This document shows, piece after piece, positions 53,914-64,000 of a stretch of DNA of 64,000 bases (its first letter is position 1; every line of letters starts with the position of its first letter). The translations under genes were made by a program, and so were the position numbers. Below the pieces are notes generated by a model, which saw nothing but the letters and a program-made list of their open reading frames with translations, made no database searches and was not told where the DNA came from. The stretch is from contig MU006235.1 in assembly GCA_010093685.1 (NCBI GenBank), positions 62,001-126,000 of the forward strand, read 5' to 3'. The stretch comes from Ophiobolus disseminans (Eukaryota > Ascomycota > Dothideomycetes > Pleosporales > Phaeosphaeriaceae).

Positions 53914-55421
53914 CGTCGACTGGCGGTAGAGGATTCGGTAGCTGGACATCGAAGTCATCGAATACTACCAGTGCGAATGGCCAGAGTGGGGGCTTGATGA
54001 AAGATGTGAAACAATTAAGGCGGCGGGCCTCATCGACTAAGCCTCGGAGGTTTCTCCATCGACTGGCGCTGGTGGTTGGGAACTTTCTTTTCAACATCTT
54101 TTCTTTTGCTCTATCCGCTAATGGGAATAGTGGAGGCCATAGGAACATGCCAGCTTCGAGGCGTGAGGTAAGGTACCAGCAATCAGTGTAAGTCCGAGGC
54201 ACGTATCCGCCATTCTCTATATCATCGTAGTAGGCAACTTTCGCAGGTGCTTTATCCCTGCTATTGGCAGGACCCGGCAGAAGCAAATGCACATCGCTGA
54301 CGTGAAGGACTGGAAAGTTCTCGAACTTTTCATGCAGCGGCAATCCCATTTTGTCGTTTTGCCAGTCGAATCCACTTACATGGTCAGTGATAATGCGTGT
54401 AGAAGGTATAAAAGGCCTCGGAGCGTCCGTCGACGAGGTTAATTGGTAATGGTAGGATAGTTTCAAACCCATCTTTGAACACGGTCCATAGAGCAAACGT
54501 CTGAGGATGGGCTCCCTTACTGCCAGCCAGATCGAGACTTTTTCCTGGTGTATAGACAAGACAGTGGGGTGTATTGGAGCGGAATGGAACGCATCGGTGA
54601 ACCTGCGCACCAAGTCAGTATTTCCGGTTCAGTCTTTGCCTTGCCTAGTTTCAGGCTTACGTCTGGGTGGCAGCGAGCTAGCTCCCGTGCTACAATGACG
54701 GTGCCGCCGTCTCGCGCAACTTCCACGTTCATATACTCCTCTTTTTGAAGCTTGATGGCAGCTTTTCCATAAACTGCCTGTGGAGATGCAACTCTACCAA
54801 AGAACGGCTATGCGTGGCCAGTACTAGGCGCAAGGACGTATAGTATCTTCGAAATGGCTCGCACCTTCTGCACAGCTTCGCCCTGGTCCGGATCAGAGTA
54901 CTCTGACATATCCGCCTTCTTGTATGTTGGGAAGACCTCCATGATCGCAGATCTTGGCGCAGTAAAGGTCTCATCTCTAGGCTTGCAGGCCAGCCCCTCA
55001 AGTGGATCTCCGTCAATCGCTTATACATGTTCTGTGTAACCTTGGATACTGTAATAGCTGGCTCGGTCCATGCGGGAGAACCCTGCTCTGGTGACTGGAA
55101 TTCAATAAACGGCTGGTCGTCTTGCCATTCTGCTGAAAACGGCCACTGAAAAGGTGAATGCAAATGAACATAACAATCTTGCATGTATCGCTGCACAAAG
55201 GGATATGCATCAAGCTCTTCCTGGACGGTAATACCAACTTGCGCGTCCTCGTTCTCTGAAGCCACGATGTAGCTGGTAAGCGAGCAGGTAGAGCTGCGAG
55301 AGTGGGAGAAGGTGAAGACGCGGGGAGAAGCGGTCGGTACGTGAAGCCGCGAGATTAGGAGAGGGTGAGGACGCAGGCAGAGACGGTAAAACCACCTAAT
55401 ACATGTTAATGACAGTGCCAT
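53891..55421 (-). pseudogene. Large orphan gene with TAG, TGA and a frameshift
   Basis: Minus-strand coding can be followed from about 55260 (ITVQEELDAYPFVQRYMQ) to 53891. A 1-nt frame change occurs near 55021 after TQNMYK, continuing as AIDGDPLEGLACKPRDETF. TAG lies in GTGHA-stop-PFFGRV (about 54808). An intron with GTAAGC...TACTGAC...GCAG (about 54663-54606) joins VARELARCHPD to VHRCVPFRSN. A TGA follows FYTHYH, just before a GTAAGT donor whose acceptor GAAAAG restores FENFPVLHVSD. The tail ends near LPPVDDGIS. Corrected, it would be a single protein of several hundred residues without a domain I recognise. The TAG and TGA are each one transition from a sense codon. Confidence 0.45.
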
Positions 55422-57456
55422 TGTTGCGCCTACTCGGTGAGTACGAACTATAGCTTGCTCGCAAGTTGAGGCGCTTCGAAGTGCAACGAGACTGCGGCTG
55501 TCGTCGTAGAAGTGGGAGTTCTTAGCTATCGATCATCGTGCGAAAGAGTTGAATTGGTGTTGATAGACGGTGTTGAGCGCAAGTGCCTAGGTGTATGAGG
55601 TAAATCTTCTCCCGTAGCGAGATATTGTGGGTTGATGTGAAAGAAAGAGCGGTAAACTTGACAAATGAAGCTGCAGCATATCTGAAGCTATGAGCAATTC
55701 ACTAAATGTTTGAGATGCAACATAACACTAATGGCTTCCACGGACTATTCTTCGATGGATACTCATGTGGGTCACCCACTCCTCGTCGTTCCGAAACATC
55801 ATGAGGCACTTCGTGCATCTCCCGCGCACAAACCCAAGAATCCTGATTCCTCCTTAACCTTTGTTCTGGTTTCAATTGTTCGCAGCACCGATCCCCGCTT
55901 GGATTAACGTGATCTGATTGGTGTTGCCGAACTCTTGCCACAGAACCGTAAAATACGGCACATGTCAAACCAGGGTACATCTTCTCATTCGAGTAATCTT
56001 CGGCGATATCCCATAACTCCTAGATCTAACCATGAGATGCATACTGTTTTGCGAATGATTTGGCCTCTTCGAACGACCACAACTCCTCTTGGTTTCACAG
56101 TATCTCGTCCGTAGAAAGAATATGCCTGTCTTTAATATAGCTTTGGTGTTGACCTTGCTAGTGAAGACCCGCTGTAAAGGGTTTTTACTTCGATAAGCAG
56201 GGCCGGAGCTACTGGCAGATACGCATGCCTGGCTATCTTCGCAATAATCTAGCGTTGCAACGGTCAAGAGAGATGATTCGAAGTACTAAGTGCACTTGGA
56301 TCATTTAGCCCTGCAATAATATCAACTTGTTTAGCTACCCTTTTGGTGGATAATATCCGCTCTCCCAACTCCTTAGAGGGGATTCTTGCGACGGATAAGG
56401 CTGATGATGCCGTCCACAAAGACCCCTTGGTCGGCAAGGTTTCGCACATTAACGTTGTTGATGCTAAATTGGAAGATAGGTTGTCCTTCTATCTAACCCC
56501 TTGCTCCTGATACCTTGTTTGCCATTGGTTTTGAGGTGTCTTGTGCGTCTTGTACTTGTGTTCTGAGATCTCCATTATCCCCATCGTATGATGGACCTTG
56601 GAATTCGTCTGGGCTCGTGTTCTCTTCTTCTTGGCCTCCTCCTTTGGTTTCATTCGCTGATGTACGTGTGCTGGTTGGCTTGACAGCGGCGGGGCGATGA
56701 AGGAGCGCGCTCTCTTCTGCCATGTACGATGGTTCTCCGTAAATGATCTCATCCTTCAATCCTGCTTCTTCGCTTTCGCTGTAGCTCTCTTAGGGTTGTG
56801 TCTCGTGCAGGCCTCTTGGTATGTTGCGAAAGCCGGAATAAGATACACTACCCTTTATATCTACAGAGACTTTTAAGAATTTAGAACAACTTTTACATAC
56901 GTAGATGTAGTCGTCAAGCTTAGTTTTTCTTCCCGACTTACTGAGAGGTAGATTGGTGAATACGAAGCTGGTACGCGTAGGTCAGGCCATCTACCTCACC
57001 ACCTGCCACACTCCGTTGCTATTGGAAAGACGTTGCGATGTGGACGTGGAGGTCAAAGCAAAGCCATATCATTACATGAGTTATCGTTCTAGTACAGTCT
57101 ACGTTCTAAGCGCCGACATAGTATCATATCAAAACACACCGCATCGTACACAGACTGCATATTAGTCTCTTCAAAATTATTCACGTCTCGTGCCCTGTCT
57201 CGGGAATCTCGGGCTGAAGAGCCGCTGGGTCCTCATCCAGTTCTGTGCCGTTGCTTATAGCTATGCCTCGTTCGAATAATCGGGGCGTCCTGACTACGCA
57301 TTAAGGTCGTGAAGGCCATGTTTGCCTCTTTGGAGGCGGAATATACTCGAGACGCAAAAGCTACTCAGGGTATGCCAGCTCGGGAGCTTCGCGTAGTGGC
57401 AGATATCGAATGGCGCTCGAAGAAGTGGGGTGCTCTTCGTCGTTTCCCCATTCCCC
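55422..57456. other. Gene-poor region (about 2 kb) with decayed fragments
   Basis: A minus-strand fragment at about 55730-55850 encodes a C2H2-like finger (CTKCLMMFRNDEEWVTHMSIH) without a surrounding gene. At 56489-56760 an acidic minus-strand frame (EEENTSPDEFQGPSYDGDNG) is reminiscent of retroelement linker regions but has no reverse transcriptase or integrase motif. The stretch at 56860-56960 is AT-rich. No intact gene is supported. Confidence 0.4.
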
Positions 57457-59359
57457 TCAAGGAAACTTTGGATCAAACTCCGTCGTATCGAGTCCCCAAA
57501 TCTCAATCCAGTTCACGCTCTCGCGACTCACAATCTCTATCCTCCTCATTGGCCCCGCACGTTTCGCATTCATGCTATTCTCATGACCCTCGGGTATTGG
57601 CGGGGCCCCCTTGGGCGGAAAAACCACACCGCCCAGCTTGTACACAAGCTTGTCCCCGAGTCCTATGTACTTGACGTTCCGATATTCTGGCCGCCAGAAC
57701 TCGGTCGCCATAACAAATGCATGCATCTCCGGATCGATATTTGCGATTATGTCGGCGAACTCTGAACCGGGACACACAAGCATGCGAAGGGCCCAAAGTT
57801 TGGGAGTGAAGGAGATGATTTGACGTAGAGATTCGAGGGGTGGCACGGTGCAGCTGAAGCCGAGTTGTTCGAGGTCTGGACAGGTCTGGCAGAGTTTGTA
57901 GAGGGCGGTTTCGGAGAAGTGCCATTTCTCTGAGAGGAGCAGGTGGCGCATGGTGCGGTGGTTGGATTGTATCACGGCGAGGAATTCGCCGCCGATGCTG
58001 CGGCATTGGCGCTCGGTGACGGTCGGTGTGTTGTATGAGCTTGAATTTCCGCTTGCGAAGCCAGGCGTGGCGGTTGATGGTGTGTCTGGAGATGCTACAG
58101 TGCTGTCTGGCTTAGACGTTGCTTTGCTTCGCTTGCTGACGAGATAGAAGCGCTCCAGACCGGTGAACTTGCCGAATGCGAGTGCAACGTCTTTGTCGGT
58201 ATGGTCTGTGCGAAACATCTTCAAGTTTTGAGGAACTGGCCGCATGTTACTATTGACCCTCCAAGCGTCGTCGAGAAAGACTGTCATGGGGTCGGAGGAT
58301 CCCATCGAGTTGAAGACGGAGATCTCCTGCTGGTGATTGACATCAATGACCTTTTCAAAGCCGTCGCCCACGAAGCGTGTGTAGAGATTGTACATGGCTA
58401 GTCTCTTGACGGGCAACGCTACCTTTGCAGACACGAGGCGCCCGAATATAGACGCCAGGTTGACCGACTCCTCGCCCGCGTCTCGCATGCGCGGGCTCCA
58501 GTGCAACTTCAGATTCTCCAGCTTGGTTGCGCTCAGGAGCAAGAGTGATATGTCATCTGGATAGCAGAGAGGATCAATGTCGTAGACCACGAGGGTCTTC
58601 AGGTTTGGGAGGGGTGAGATAATGGTGGTCGGCCGCGGTATCCGTCTCGTCTGGCTTCGGAGGGTGAAGGAGGTCAAGGTCGAGGCGCGGTTGACGAGGC
58701 CCTGGTAGACTGTGTTGAAGGGCTTGATGTTGAGCTCCCAGGCAAAGGCCTTCAGGTTCTTCATCTTGTCGAGGGCCGCGCGCAGGGCAATCTGCAGGAC
58801 GATGCTGTTGTCCGGCACGCGGCCCTGCTTGTAGTCGTCCACGTCGTGCTCCTTCCATTCGCCGGTCAAACTGAAGGACTGCACATAATCTGTGAAGGTG
58901 CGCGACACCAGCGTGTTCAGCCCCATGGCAAACGGACTCCCGCCCCCGTAGCCCTCCGGACGGCCATCGGGGCGGTAGCGGATGTCCGAGTACGAGTGTA
59001 AAGTGACTTCCTCATACAGGCGGGGCAGGGTCATGTAGTAGAAGAGGCGCGAGGTGCGCGTAATGCGCGCGAGGTCTCCAACCTCTTCCAGCTGCGAGTG
59101 CAAGGGCCGTCAGCATCGAGCAAAGCGGCCATGGCGGCCATGCGGCGACAGGACATACATAAGTGAGGATGAGCGCGATCAGATGCAGCGGGAGCTCCTT
59201 CGCCTGTGCCGCGTTCGGATGGGAGCGTGCAGGGCTGGTGGCCCACGTGTGAATGGGCGCGGTTATGGGGCCTCGAAATGTGTGGTCTGGTGCTGGAATC
59301 CGGGCCTTGGATGGCGTCTCCGCGGGCGGGCGGCTGGAGCTAGGCGTGTCTGGCGTCAT
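57457..59359 (-). CDS. F-box protein with leucine-rich tail
   Basis: Exons 59359-59159 and 59091-57457 (67-nt intron GTATGT...GCTGACGG...CGCAG) encode 611 aa. The F-box spans the splice junction (ELPLHLIALILTY, then LEEVGDLARITRTSRLFYYMTLPRLYEEV). The rest is a repetitive leucine-rich surface (SPLPNLKTLVVYDIDPLCYP, LSATKLENLKLHWSP, CPDLEQLGFSC) typical of fungal F-box/LRR adaptors of SCF ubiquitin ligases. The substrate is unknown. In contrast to the disrupted F-box gene at 13970, this one is intact. The N-terminal 50 residues are Pro/Ser-rich and probably disordered. The second exon could also be read as a slightly longer open frame, but the F-box would then be lost. Confidence 0.85.
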
Positions 59360-59656
59360 GGGCAGTCGCAGCGGTGCAACATGTATACTCTACCGGAGAA
59401 GCAGAGGTGCAGTCACATTGTGAATCGTGCGCGACTATCTGGTGGTATAAGCAGTAGCCGGTAGCGTCTTCGCGCGACGACGGAGCATGGCGTCCAAAAT
59501 CTACGCGGGCGAGCTGCGCACATGCAGTTCGGTGCCCTTGGGCTCCGGTTGGCTCAGCCATCCTCCGAAGATCCGCTTCCGCCGCATTGGTCCGCTAACC
59601 ACCAACACGCGAATACGCCATCTCGACCTCTGTCGACAGCTTCATCGTCGTCGACG

Positions 59657-61499
59657 TCATCCACGCCTGAAGAACCAGGGCTGCTCATTCCCGTACTGCG
59701 ACCCAGGAAACACAAACGGCACCTCAATCGTGCCCTCAAAGACGTTCATCGGCGGTATCTCTTCAGTACCCAATTCCAGACCCGCCATCTTCTCGTGCGG
59801 TACTGGCACCACCACGCCGCACTCCCAGTTGCGGATGTTGAGACTGCCCATCTGACCGCTCTTCAACACCTTCTGGCCTCCCCATGCCGACTCGGAGATG
59901 TTCGCTGAGCCGACATAGACCCAGGCGAATGGCTTCCCGTCCTCCGTGATGCCGCGCGCGAAGAGCAGCTTGTTGTGTGACAGCATGCCACGCCGTGTGG
60001 AATCGTAGTTGCGAAGGCACTCGCGTGGAAACGACGCAGCGTTGTAGTGCTGGCGTGCCAATGTGATGATGCCACCGCAATCAGGTCCGCCTATGCTTTT
60101 CTGCACAGCGTCGTCGGTGGGGAAGTAGATACGGAAGTGTTTGCGTATGTCTGCGGTATCCGAGTCGATCGTAAATGTGTCGCCTCGTGCTGCTAAATAA
60201 ATGCGCCGCAGTAACGTATCGCTTATCGCGCCAAGGGAAGAGGCTGCGTAGTCGAGCTCAATATCCTGTACATTGTGCAGCTTCAGATCCTCGATGGCTC
60301 TGGCTAGTCCTGGAAGACCCGTGGGATGCCGTAGTTCGCCTTTATGAGCACCACCACTACGCCCGTCAGCTCTGCCCCAGGTGTGAACTGTACTATACTT
60401 ACATGGAATGCACAAACGCGAGGTGGGTAGTGTTTGAGAAGTCGAACTTCATGACCCCATTGATGACTTGCCGTTCCACTTGCTGCTCCTCTAGAAAGTT
60501 AACCACTTCTTTTCCGAATACAGTCAGATGAAGCTTGTTTCCAACAGCTCCATCTGATCTGCGTGGAAGATCGACCAAGAAGACCGAATTTTCCATAATA
60601 CCGGGCTGCCAATCATTCTCGACTTCTCCCCAGTCAGTCGGTGTCATGTTGGCAGTCGGTACCACAAGTCGTAATTTGTTCTTCCCAAATAGTAGTATAA
60701 ACTTGCTATGCATGCTGTGGATCATGCCGTCCATTGGTGGGAAGTGTATTCGCAGGTTCGGAACCTGCGAGTCCTTCATGTCTTGTCTGAAACGCTCCTG
60801 TGTGTCTCCGTCTTTGGCATTCATAATCCAGATTTGCTTGACCTTGAGCGGGTTTAATTTGTTCCAAAGCCACTCGGAGTCCCACTCGAAAGAGCTGATA
60901 ATTGCAATATCAACACTGTCTGCTTGTAGCACTTCCTCGAGAGTGATGTCATCGGTGCGTGGGTACCTGTTAGCAAACGTGCGCTTGATGATTCCCTTTG
61001 GATACTGAACCGTGCCGTTTTGAAACGAAAAACTCTTGACGCTGGGTGGCTGTATGCTAGTAGTTGTGGGCATTGTTGCCACCTGCTTCGAAGGTCGCTC
61101 GGGCAATGAATCGCGTTTCCGTTTCCCAAGCCTCACCAGGCGCTCTTGTTCCATAGACTTGCGATCAAGCCCGAAGAGACTCGAAGATCCGTCGGAGGCT
61201 CGAGTTGATACAGGGCCTGCACTGGGTTGAGCCGCTTCTTTGCCCTGGACGGGGTTGCTGGAAGCGGAGAATCTGCGTAATGGGCTCTTCAATGGCGCCT
61301 CAGAGTCACTCAATACAGTAGCTTCCTGAAGGGATAATGCGATGGCTCGCCGCATGTCTTCATCGTCACCCTCATCCTCGGTATCAGATGTCAGGTCGAT
61401 GGCCACGTTCGCGACTTTGAATTTTGGGGTCTCAGGCGAGCTCTGCTGCATAGACAGTGCCATGGCTAGTTTCAGTTCGTCGTCGTCAGAGGAGGCCAT
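59657..61499 (-). CDS. TDP1: Tyrosyl-DNA phosphodiesterase 1 with N-terminal UIM-like motifs
   Basis: Exons 61499-60403 and 60356-59657 (46-nt intron GTAAGT...GCTGACGG...GTAG) encode 598 aa. Both phospholipase-D-type HKD motifs are present: H264/K266 in HSKFILLFGKNK with downstream PTANMT, and H493/K495 in SHNKLLFARG followed by YVGSANIS. TDP1 removes stalled topoisomerase I peptides and other 3' adducts from DNA. The N-terminus has two ubiquitin-interacting-motif-like helices, DELKLAMALSMQQ (about 7-19) and EDMRRAIALSLQEA (about 47-60), plus acidic and Ser-rich stretches. The start at 61499 is favoured because the UIM begins right after it; a longer frame upstream lacks a better ATG. Confidence 0.93.
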
Positions 61500-61770
61500 G
61501 TTGGTGTTCCAAAAACAACGTAGTTGATGTGACTGTTGATGTTGAGTTCCGGTGCAGCGATGAATCCGAGGCAGGCGTAAGCGAGACGTGCGCGGCAACC
61601 CTGCACTTCTGAAACGCGCGGTCACATGCTCACGCGACAAGCAGAGGAAATATGCAATTGTGAATACCGATGGTCTTATACAGACTGTATAATCAACACG
61701 AGCATTAAATCCTACAGCAAGGTTTCATACATCTTCATACCGATACCCAAAACGTAAGCCTAGACCGCGA

Positions 61771-62586
61771 TCATAGCGACTTTCTGATCTCGCCCGACCC
61801 AGCCTTCATCTTGCGCCCACTCGGTAGCACGACCTCGGTCTGCTTAACTGCGTATAAAGCAAATAAGTATGCTAGATCCGCGAGGACCCAGGTGACCATC
61901 ATCACCACCGCAATGGGGTTCGCAACGTATCCATGCGCTTCCGGCCACACCCACCAGCAATAACCATAGTTCAAGTTCAGTCCCGACAAACTGCCCACGA
62001 ATCTCGTTGTCCAGATAGCATACGATGATCCGCCACTGTTGCCTCTGACCACAATCTGTGCAAGAGACATAACGCTGAGCACGATCTGAGCCACCAATGC
62101 CGTCCAGTAACCCAGCTCATCCGAATCAATGCCCTTGCTACCATTGTATGCTTTGCCAAATTTCGGGTTGACCGGGACGGTGGGGTCGAGCCACCAGATG
62201 CTCACCGCATACAGCGCGACGCACCACCATGCTAACATGACCGTGAATATCTTGCCGATGTGTCGACCGACGGCCGGCGCATGCTTCCACTCGTTTGCGC
62301 CGTGCTTGACTAGTGCGTATATGAGACCCAGATCTATCAACATCCAGATTGTGAAGATGGCCTGCTCGCGCACCTCGACTGCGACAAACATCGCAAAGAC
62401 CATCTCCCAGGCGAAGTTCATGGCGAGAGAGAACAGCGGCATAGCGTACGTGCGGTCGCGAATCGACTCGCGCGTCATGAGGATGTAGCAGATGGTGTAT
62501 CCGAGGCCGCCGGTGCCGAGGAGGACATCGTTGAAGGTACGGAGGGAAGGATCGACGTGTGGAGGGAGCGAATCTGAGCGGGCCAT
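61771..62586 (-). CDS. Pyr4/PaxB-like seven-helix membrane protein (terpene cyclase family)
   Basis: A single exon of 271 aa. Seven hydrophobic helices are visible. Motifs match fungal integral-membrane terpene cyclases of the PaxB/Pyr4/AtmB type: YTICYILMTRESIRDRTYAMP, LAMNFAWEMVFAMFVAVEV, WMLIDLGLIYALVKHG and the YWTALVAQIVLSV segment. Acidic residues in helix 1-2 loops (NFAWE) correspond to the proton-donor glutamate expected in this family. The second ATG (62586) is preferred because the 14 extra residues upstream are unlike the family. Nothing nearby belongs to a terpenoid cluster, so the protein may not be a biosynthetic enzyme; family members outside clusters have unknown roles. Confidence 0.75.
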   Translation of the reverse strand: MARSDSLPPHVDPSLRTFNDVLLGTGGLGYTICYILMTRESIRDRTYAMPLFSLAMNFAWEMVFAMFVAVEVREQAIFTIWMLIDLGLIYALVKHGANEWKHAPAVGRHIGKIFTVMLAWWCVALYAVSIWWLDPTVPVNPKFGKAYNGSKGIDSDELGYWTALVAQIVLSVMSLAQIVVRGNSGGSSYAIWTTRFVGSLSGLNLNYGYCWWVWPEAHGYVANPIAVVMMVTWVLADLAYLFALYAVKQTEVVLPSGRKMKAGSGEIRKSL

Positions 62587-63060
62587 ATCGGAGTTAAAGG
62601 CTTCTAAGTGGAGGGTGTGAGATTTCAAGGTGTAGGGTATGTGGTATAAAACCTATTGATGGGTAGCGATCGAGCGTTTGCCTTCAACTCCTTCAACTCA
62701 TGAGCTCATGTGCAAACGAGTAAGGTAAAGGGGGAGCGCAGCGCAGCCAACTACCGGTAGCGGCTGTCTCGTTGCCAGTTCTTGTCAGCCTTTTGACTAT
62801 ATCAGTTAGTCGCCATGAGCGGCACTTGCAGAGTGTCTAGGATTTGGTGTATGGTTCGGCGAGCGGGAATCGCTTCGCTCAGGTGGCCGAAGGGCGCGAT
62901 CTTATGTAAGCACTAGCCGAATTGCCTGCCGTTTCGGCGGTCAATCTTGGAAACTCGAAGATGCTGCACAACTTGGATCTTTTAAGATGCCAAAGCCATA
63001 TTGAAAAGAGAAACAGGCCTGACACTGCTCAACTGGATGTTCGAAAGAAGTTTGACTTGA
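62587..63060. other. Intergenic
   Basis: 5' region of the membrane protein gene and 3' flank of URM1. No element is recognised. Confidence 0.4.
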
Positions 63061-63487
63061 CTATCCGCCATGCAGCGTCGACACGAACATGATATGGTCA
63101 TCCTTCTGAACCTCGTACTTGTCTTCTCCTTCAAGCTCCCAGTCGGCTTCGTTGATGAGCACTAGAATGCCCGGCCGTCTGCGCGCCTGTAAGAAGAAAC
63201 TCTAGGCAGATCGACTGATTTGTGCACACTTACACTGTATCATCCAAGACGAACAGCTCCTTTCGCGGGTCCTTCATGACCTTGTCGCATAAATGCCGCA
63301 CGAGGAACGCGACGTTTGCTGGTGCACCAGACTCATCTTTTGCCGGTAACAACAGAGAGTACTTCTTCTGGTCGCCAAAGAGGATCTCCAGTCCTCCACT
63401 GAGGAACGTCAGCAACATGTATCTGAGCTGGGAATAAAAGCCATACCTGAACTCGATTGTTATCGGAACATCATCTTCGTTCGACAT
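63061..63487 (-). CDS. URM1: Ubiquitin-related modifier 1
   Basis: Three exons (63487-63447, 63398-63234, 63178-63061) encode 107 aa ending TLHGG, the C-terminal Gly-Gly required for thiocarboxylation. The middle (FSGGLEILFGDQKK, VAFLVRHLCDKVMKD) and the end (RPGILVLINEADWELEGEDKY) match the Urm1 beta-grasp family. Urm1 is the sulfur carrier for 2-thiolation of wobble uridine in tRNA-Lys, -Glu and -Gln, and a protein modifier in oxidative stress. In intron 2 the acceptor is GCGCAG|ACGG; an AG just upstream would shift frame, so the position is fixed by homology. It is divergent from ELP2, 177 bp apart. Confidence 0.95.
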
Positions 63488-63664
63488 ATTGGATTTGGCT
63501 GTGTTTACGGGATGACGGTTGGTTGTGGCTGCTCTTGCTTCGATGAATGTTAGGGTGCCTTAGCCTGCCTGAGGCTAGCTAAGCGAAACTAGCGCGAAAG
63601 AAATCCCAGAGGTGATGACTTGATGTGGCAGCCACAGTAACATGTGTAATGTACATGGGTGAGA
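63488..63664. promoter_or_regulatory. Bidirectional promoter, URM1 / ELP2
   Basis: 177 bp lie between the two start codons. Promoters of both tRNA wobble-uridine modification genes must lie here. No specific element is recognised. Confidence 0.55.
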
Positions 63665-64000
63665 ATGCACGTGTCCTCAGCCTTCATATCGATCGGCGGT
63701 AATCGCAACCCCGCTGCTGCAGATTGGGAGGAGCGCGTGTTGGCTTTTGGCGCGGACAACTCGATCGCGCTGTGGGATCCTCAGGTAAGTCAGCCATACC
63801 AATCGTGAGATGTGGACTAAGTCGAAGAAAGGATGCACAACTGCATGGTGTTCAAGTGCTGTTGAATGGCCATACTAAAGCTGTCAATGCAGTCAAATTT
63901 GTTTCAACACAATCACCGAGCGTTTCCATCCTTTTGAGTGGTTCTGCGGATAATACCCTGCGGGTATGGCGCGCTCGGCGAGATGAACCCTTCAAATTCG
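63665..64000 (+). CDS. ELP2: Elongator complex protein 2 (partial, 5' end)
   Basis: Exon 1 (63665-63784) and the start of exon 2 (63832 to the window edge), with a 47-nt intron (GTAAGT...GGACTAAG...AAAG). The product begins MHVSSAFISIGGNRNPAAADW and continues into WD40 blades: AFGADNSIALWDPQ and then LLNGHTKAVNAVKFV with SGSADNTLRVWRA. This is the Elp2 beta-propeller start; Elongator adds the cm5 group to wobble uridine of tRNAs. The gene runs off the window; only about 96 residues are visible. Confidence 0.85.

Noticed and set aside
56489..56760. Acidic minus-strand frame resembling a retroelement linker
   Set aside because: No integrase, reverse transcriptase or long terminal repeat was seen nearby.
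1..64000. CRISPR arrays, rRNA, complete transposons
   Set aside because: No regularly spaced repeats, rRNA-like segments or intact transposase/reverse transcriptase genes were found by reading.

Overview
This is a eukaryotic window from a filamentous ascomycete (Pezizomycotina, most likely Dothideomycetes). The evidence is small dense genes on both strands and introns of about 42-90 nt with GTAAGT/GTATGT-like donors and CTAAC/CTGAC branch sites. It also has typical fungal families: HET, BTB/POZ, F-box, DUF3632-like, cutinase, CBM18, Pyr4/PaxB-like membrane proteins and an Argonaute remnant. No rRNA, tRNA, CRISPR array or complete transposon was found.

Layout. 1-3 kb: a membrane-protein pseudogene and a possible small membrane ORF. 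3-8 kb: CAF16-like ABC ATPase, HET protein, cutinase. 8-11.3 kb: a gene-poor stretch ending at a small 8-cysteine secreted protein. 12-13.6 kb: tRNA isopentenyltransferase (MOD5). 14-21.5 kb: an accessory block with a disrupted F-box gene, a disrupted DUF3632-like gene, three tandem BTB genes (one intact, two broken) and a 168-aa orphan. 22-40 kb: mostly intact conserved genes. These are a CBM18 mucin-like secreted protein, a MYND-finger protein, a class I glutamine amidotransferase, mitochondrial IF3, ATG16, CSN5, a coiled-coil orphan, mL38, uL4m, mitochondrial GluRS and a class I DnaJ. 40-45.4 kb: an Argonaute relic without MID/PIWI and two broken zinc-finger paralogues. 46-50 kb: a GT32-type glycosyltransferase and two orphans. 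50.8-55.4 kb: a tandem pair of broken paralogues and a broken opposite-strand gene. 57-64 kb: F-box/LRR protein, TDP1, a Pyr4/PaxB-like membrane protein, URM1 and the 5' end of ELP2.

Themes. (1) About ten accessory-family genes carry single in-frame stops or 1-nt frameshifts. Every in-frame stop can be explained by one C-to-T or G-to-A change, as RIP or CpG deamination would produce, while the conserved genes beside them are intact. (2) Several translation genes cluster: mL38 and uL4m share a 131-bp divergent promoter, with mitochondrial GluRS and IF3 nearby; URM1 and ELP2, which both modify tRNA wobble uridine, are head to head; MOD5 is also present. (3) The DnaJ gene appears to have its ATG split by an intron after the A.

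All exon structures were inferred by eye from splice signals and reading frame. Family assignments rest on recognised motifs, not on database searches.
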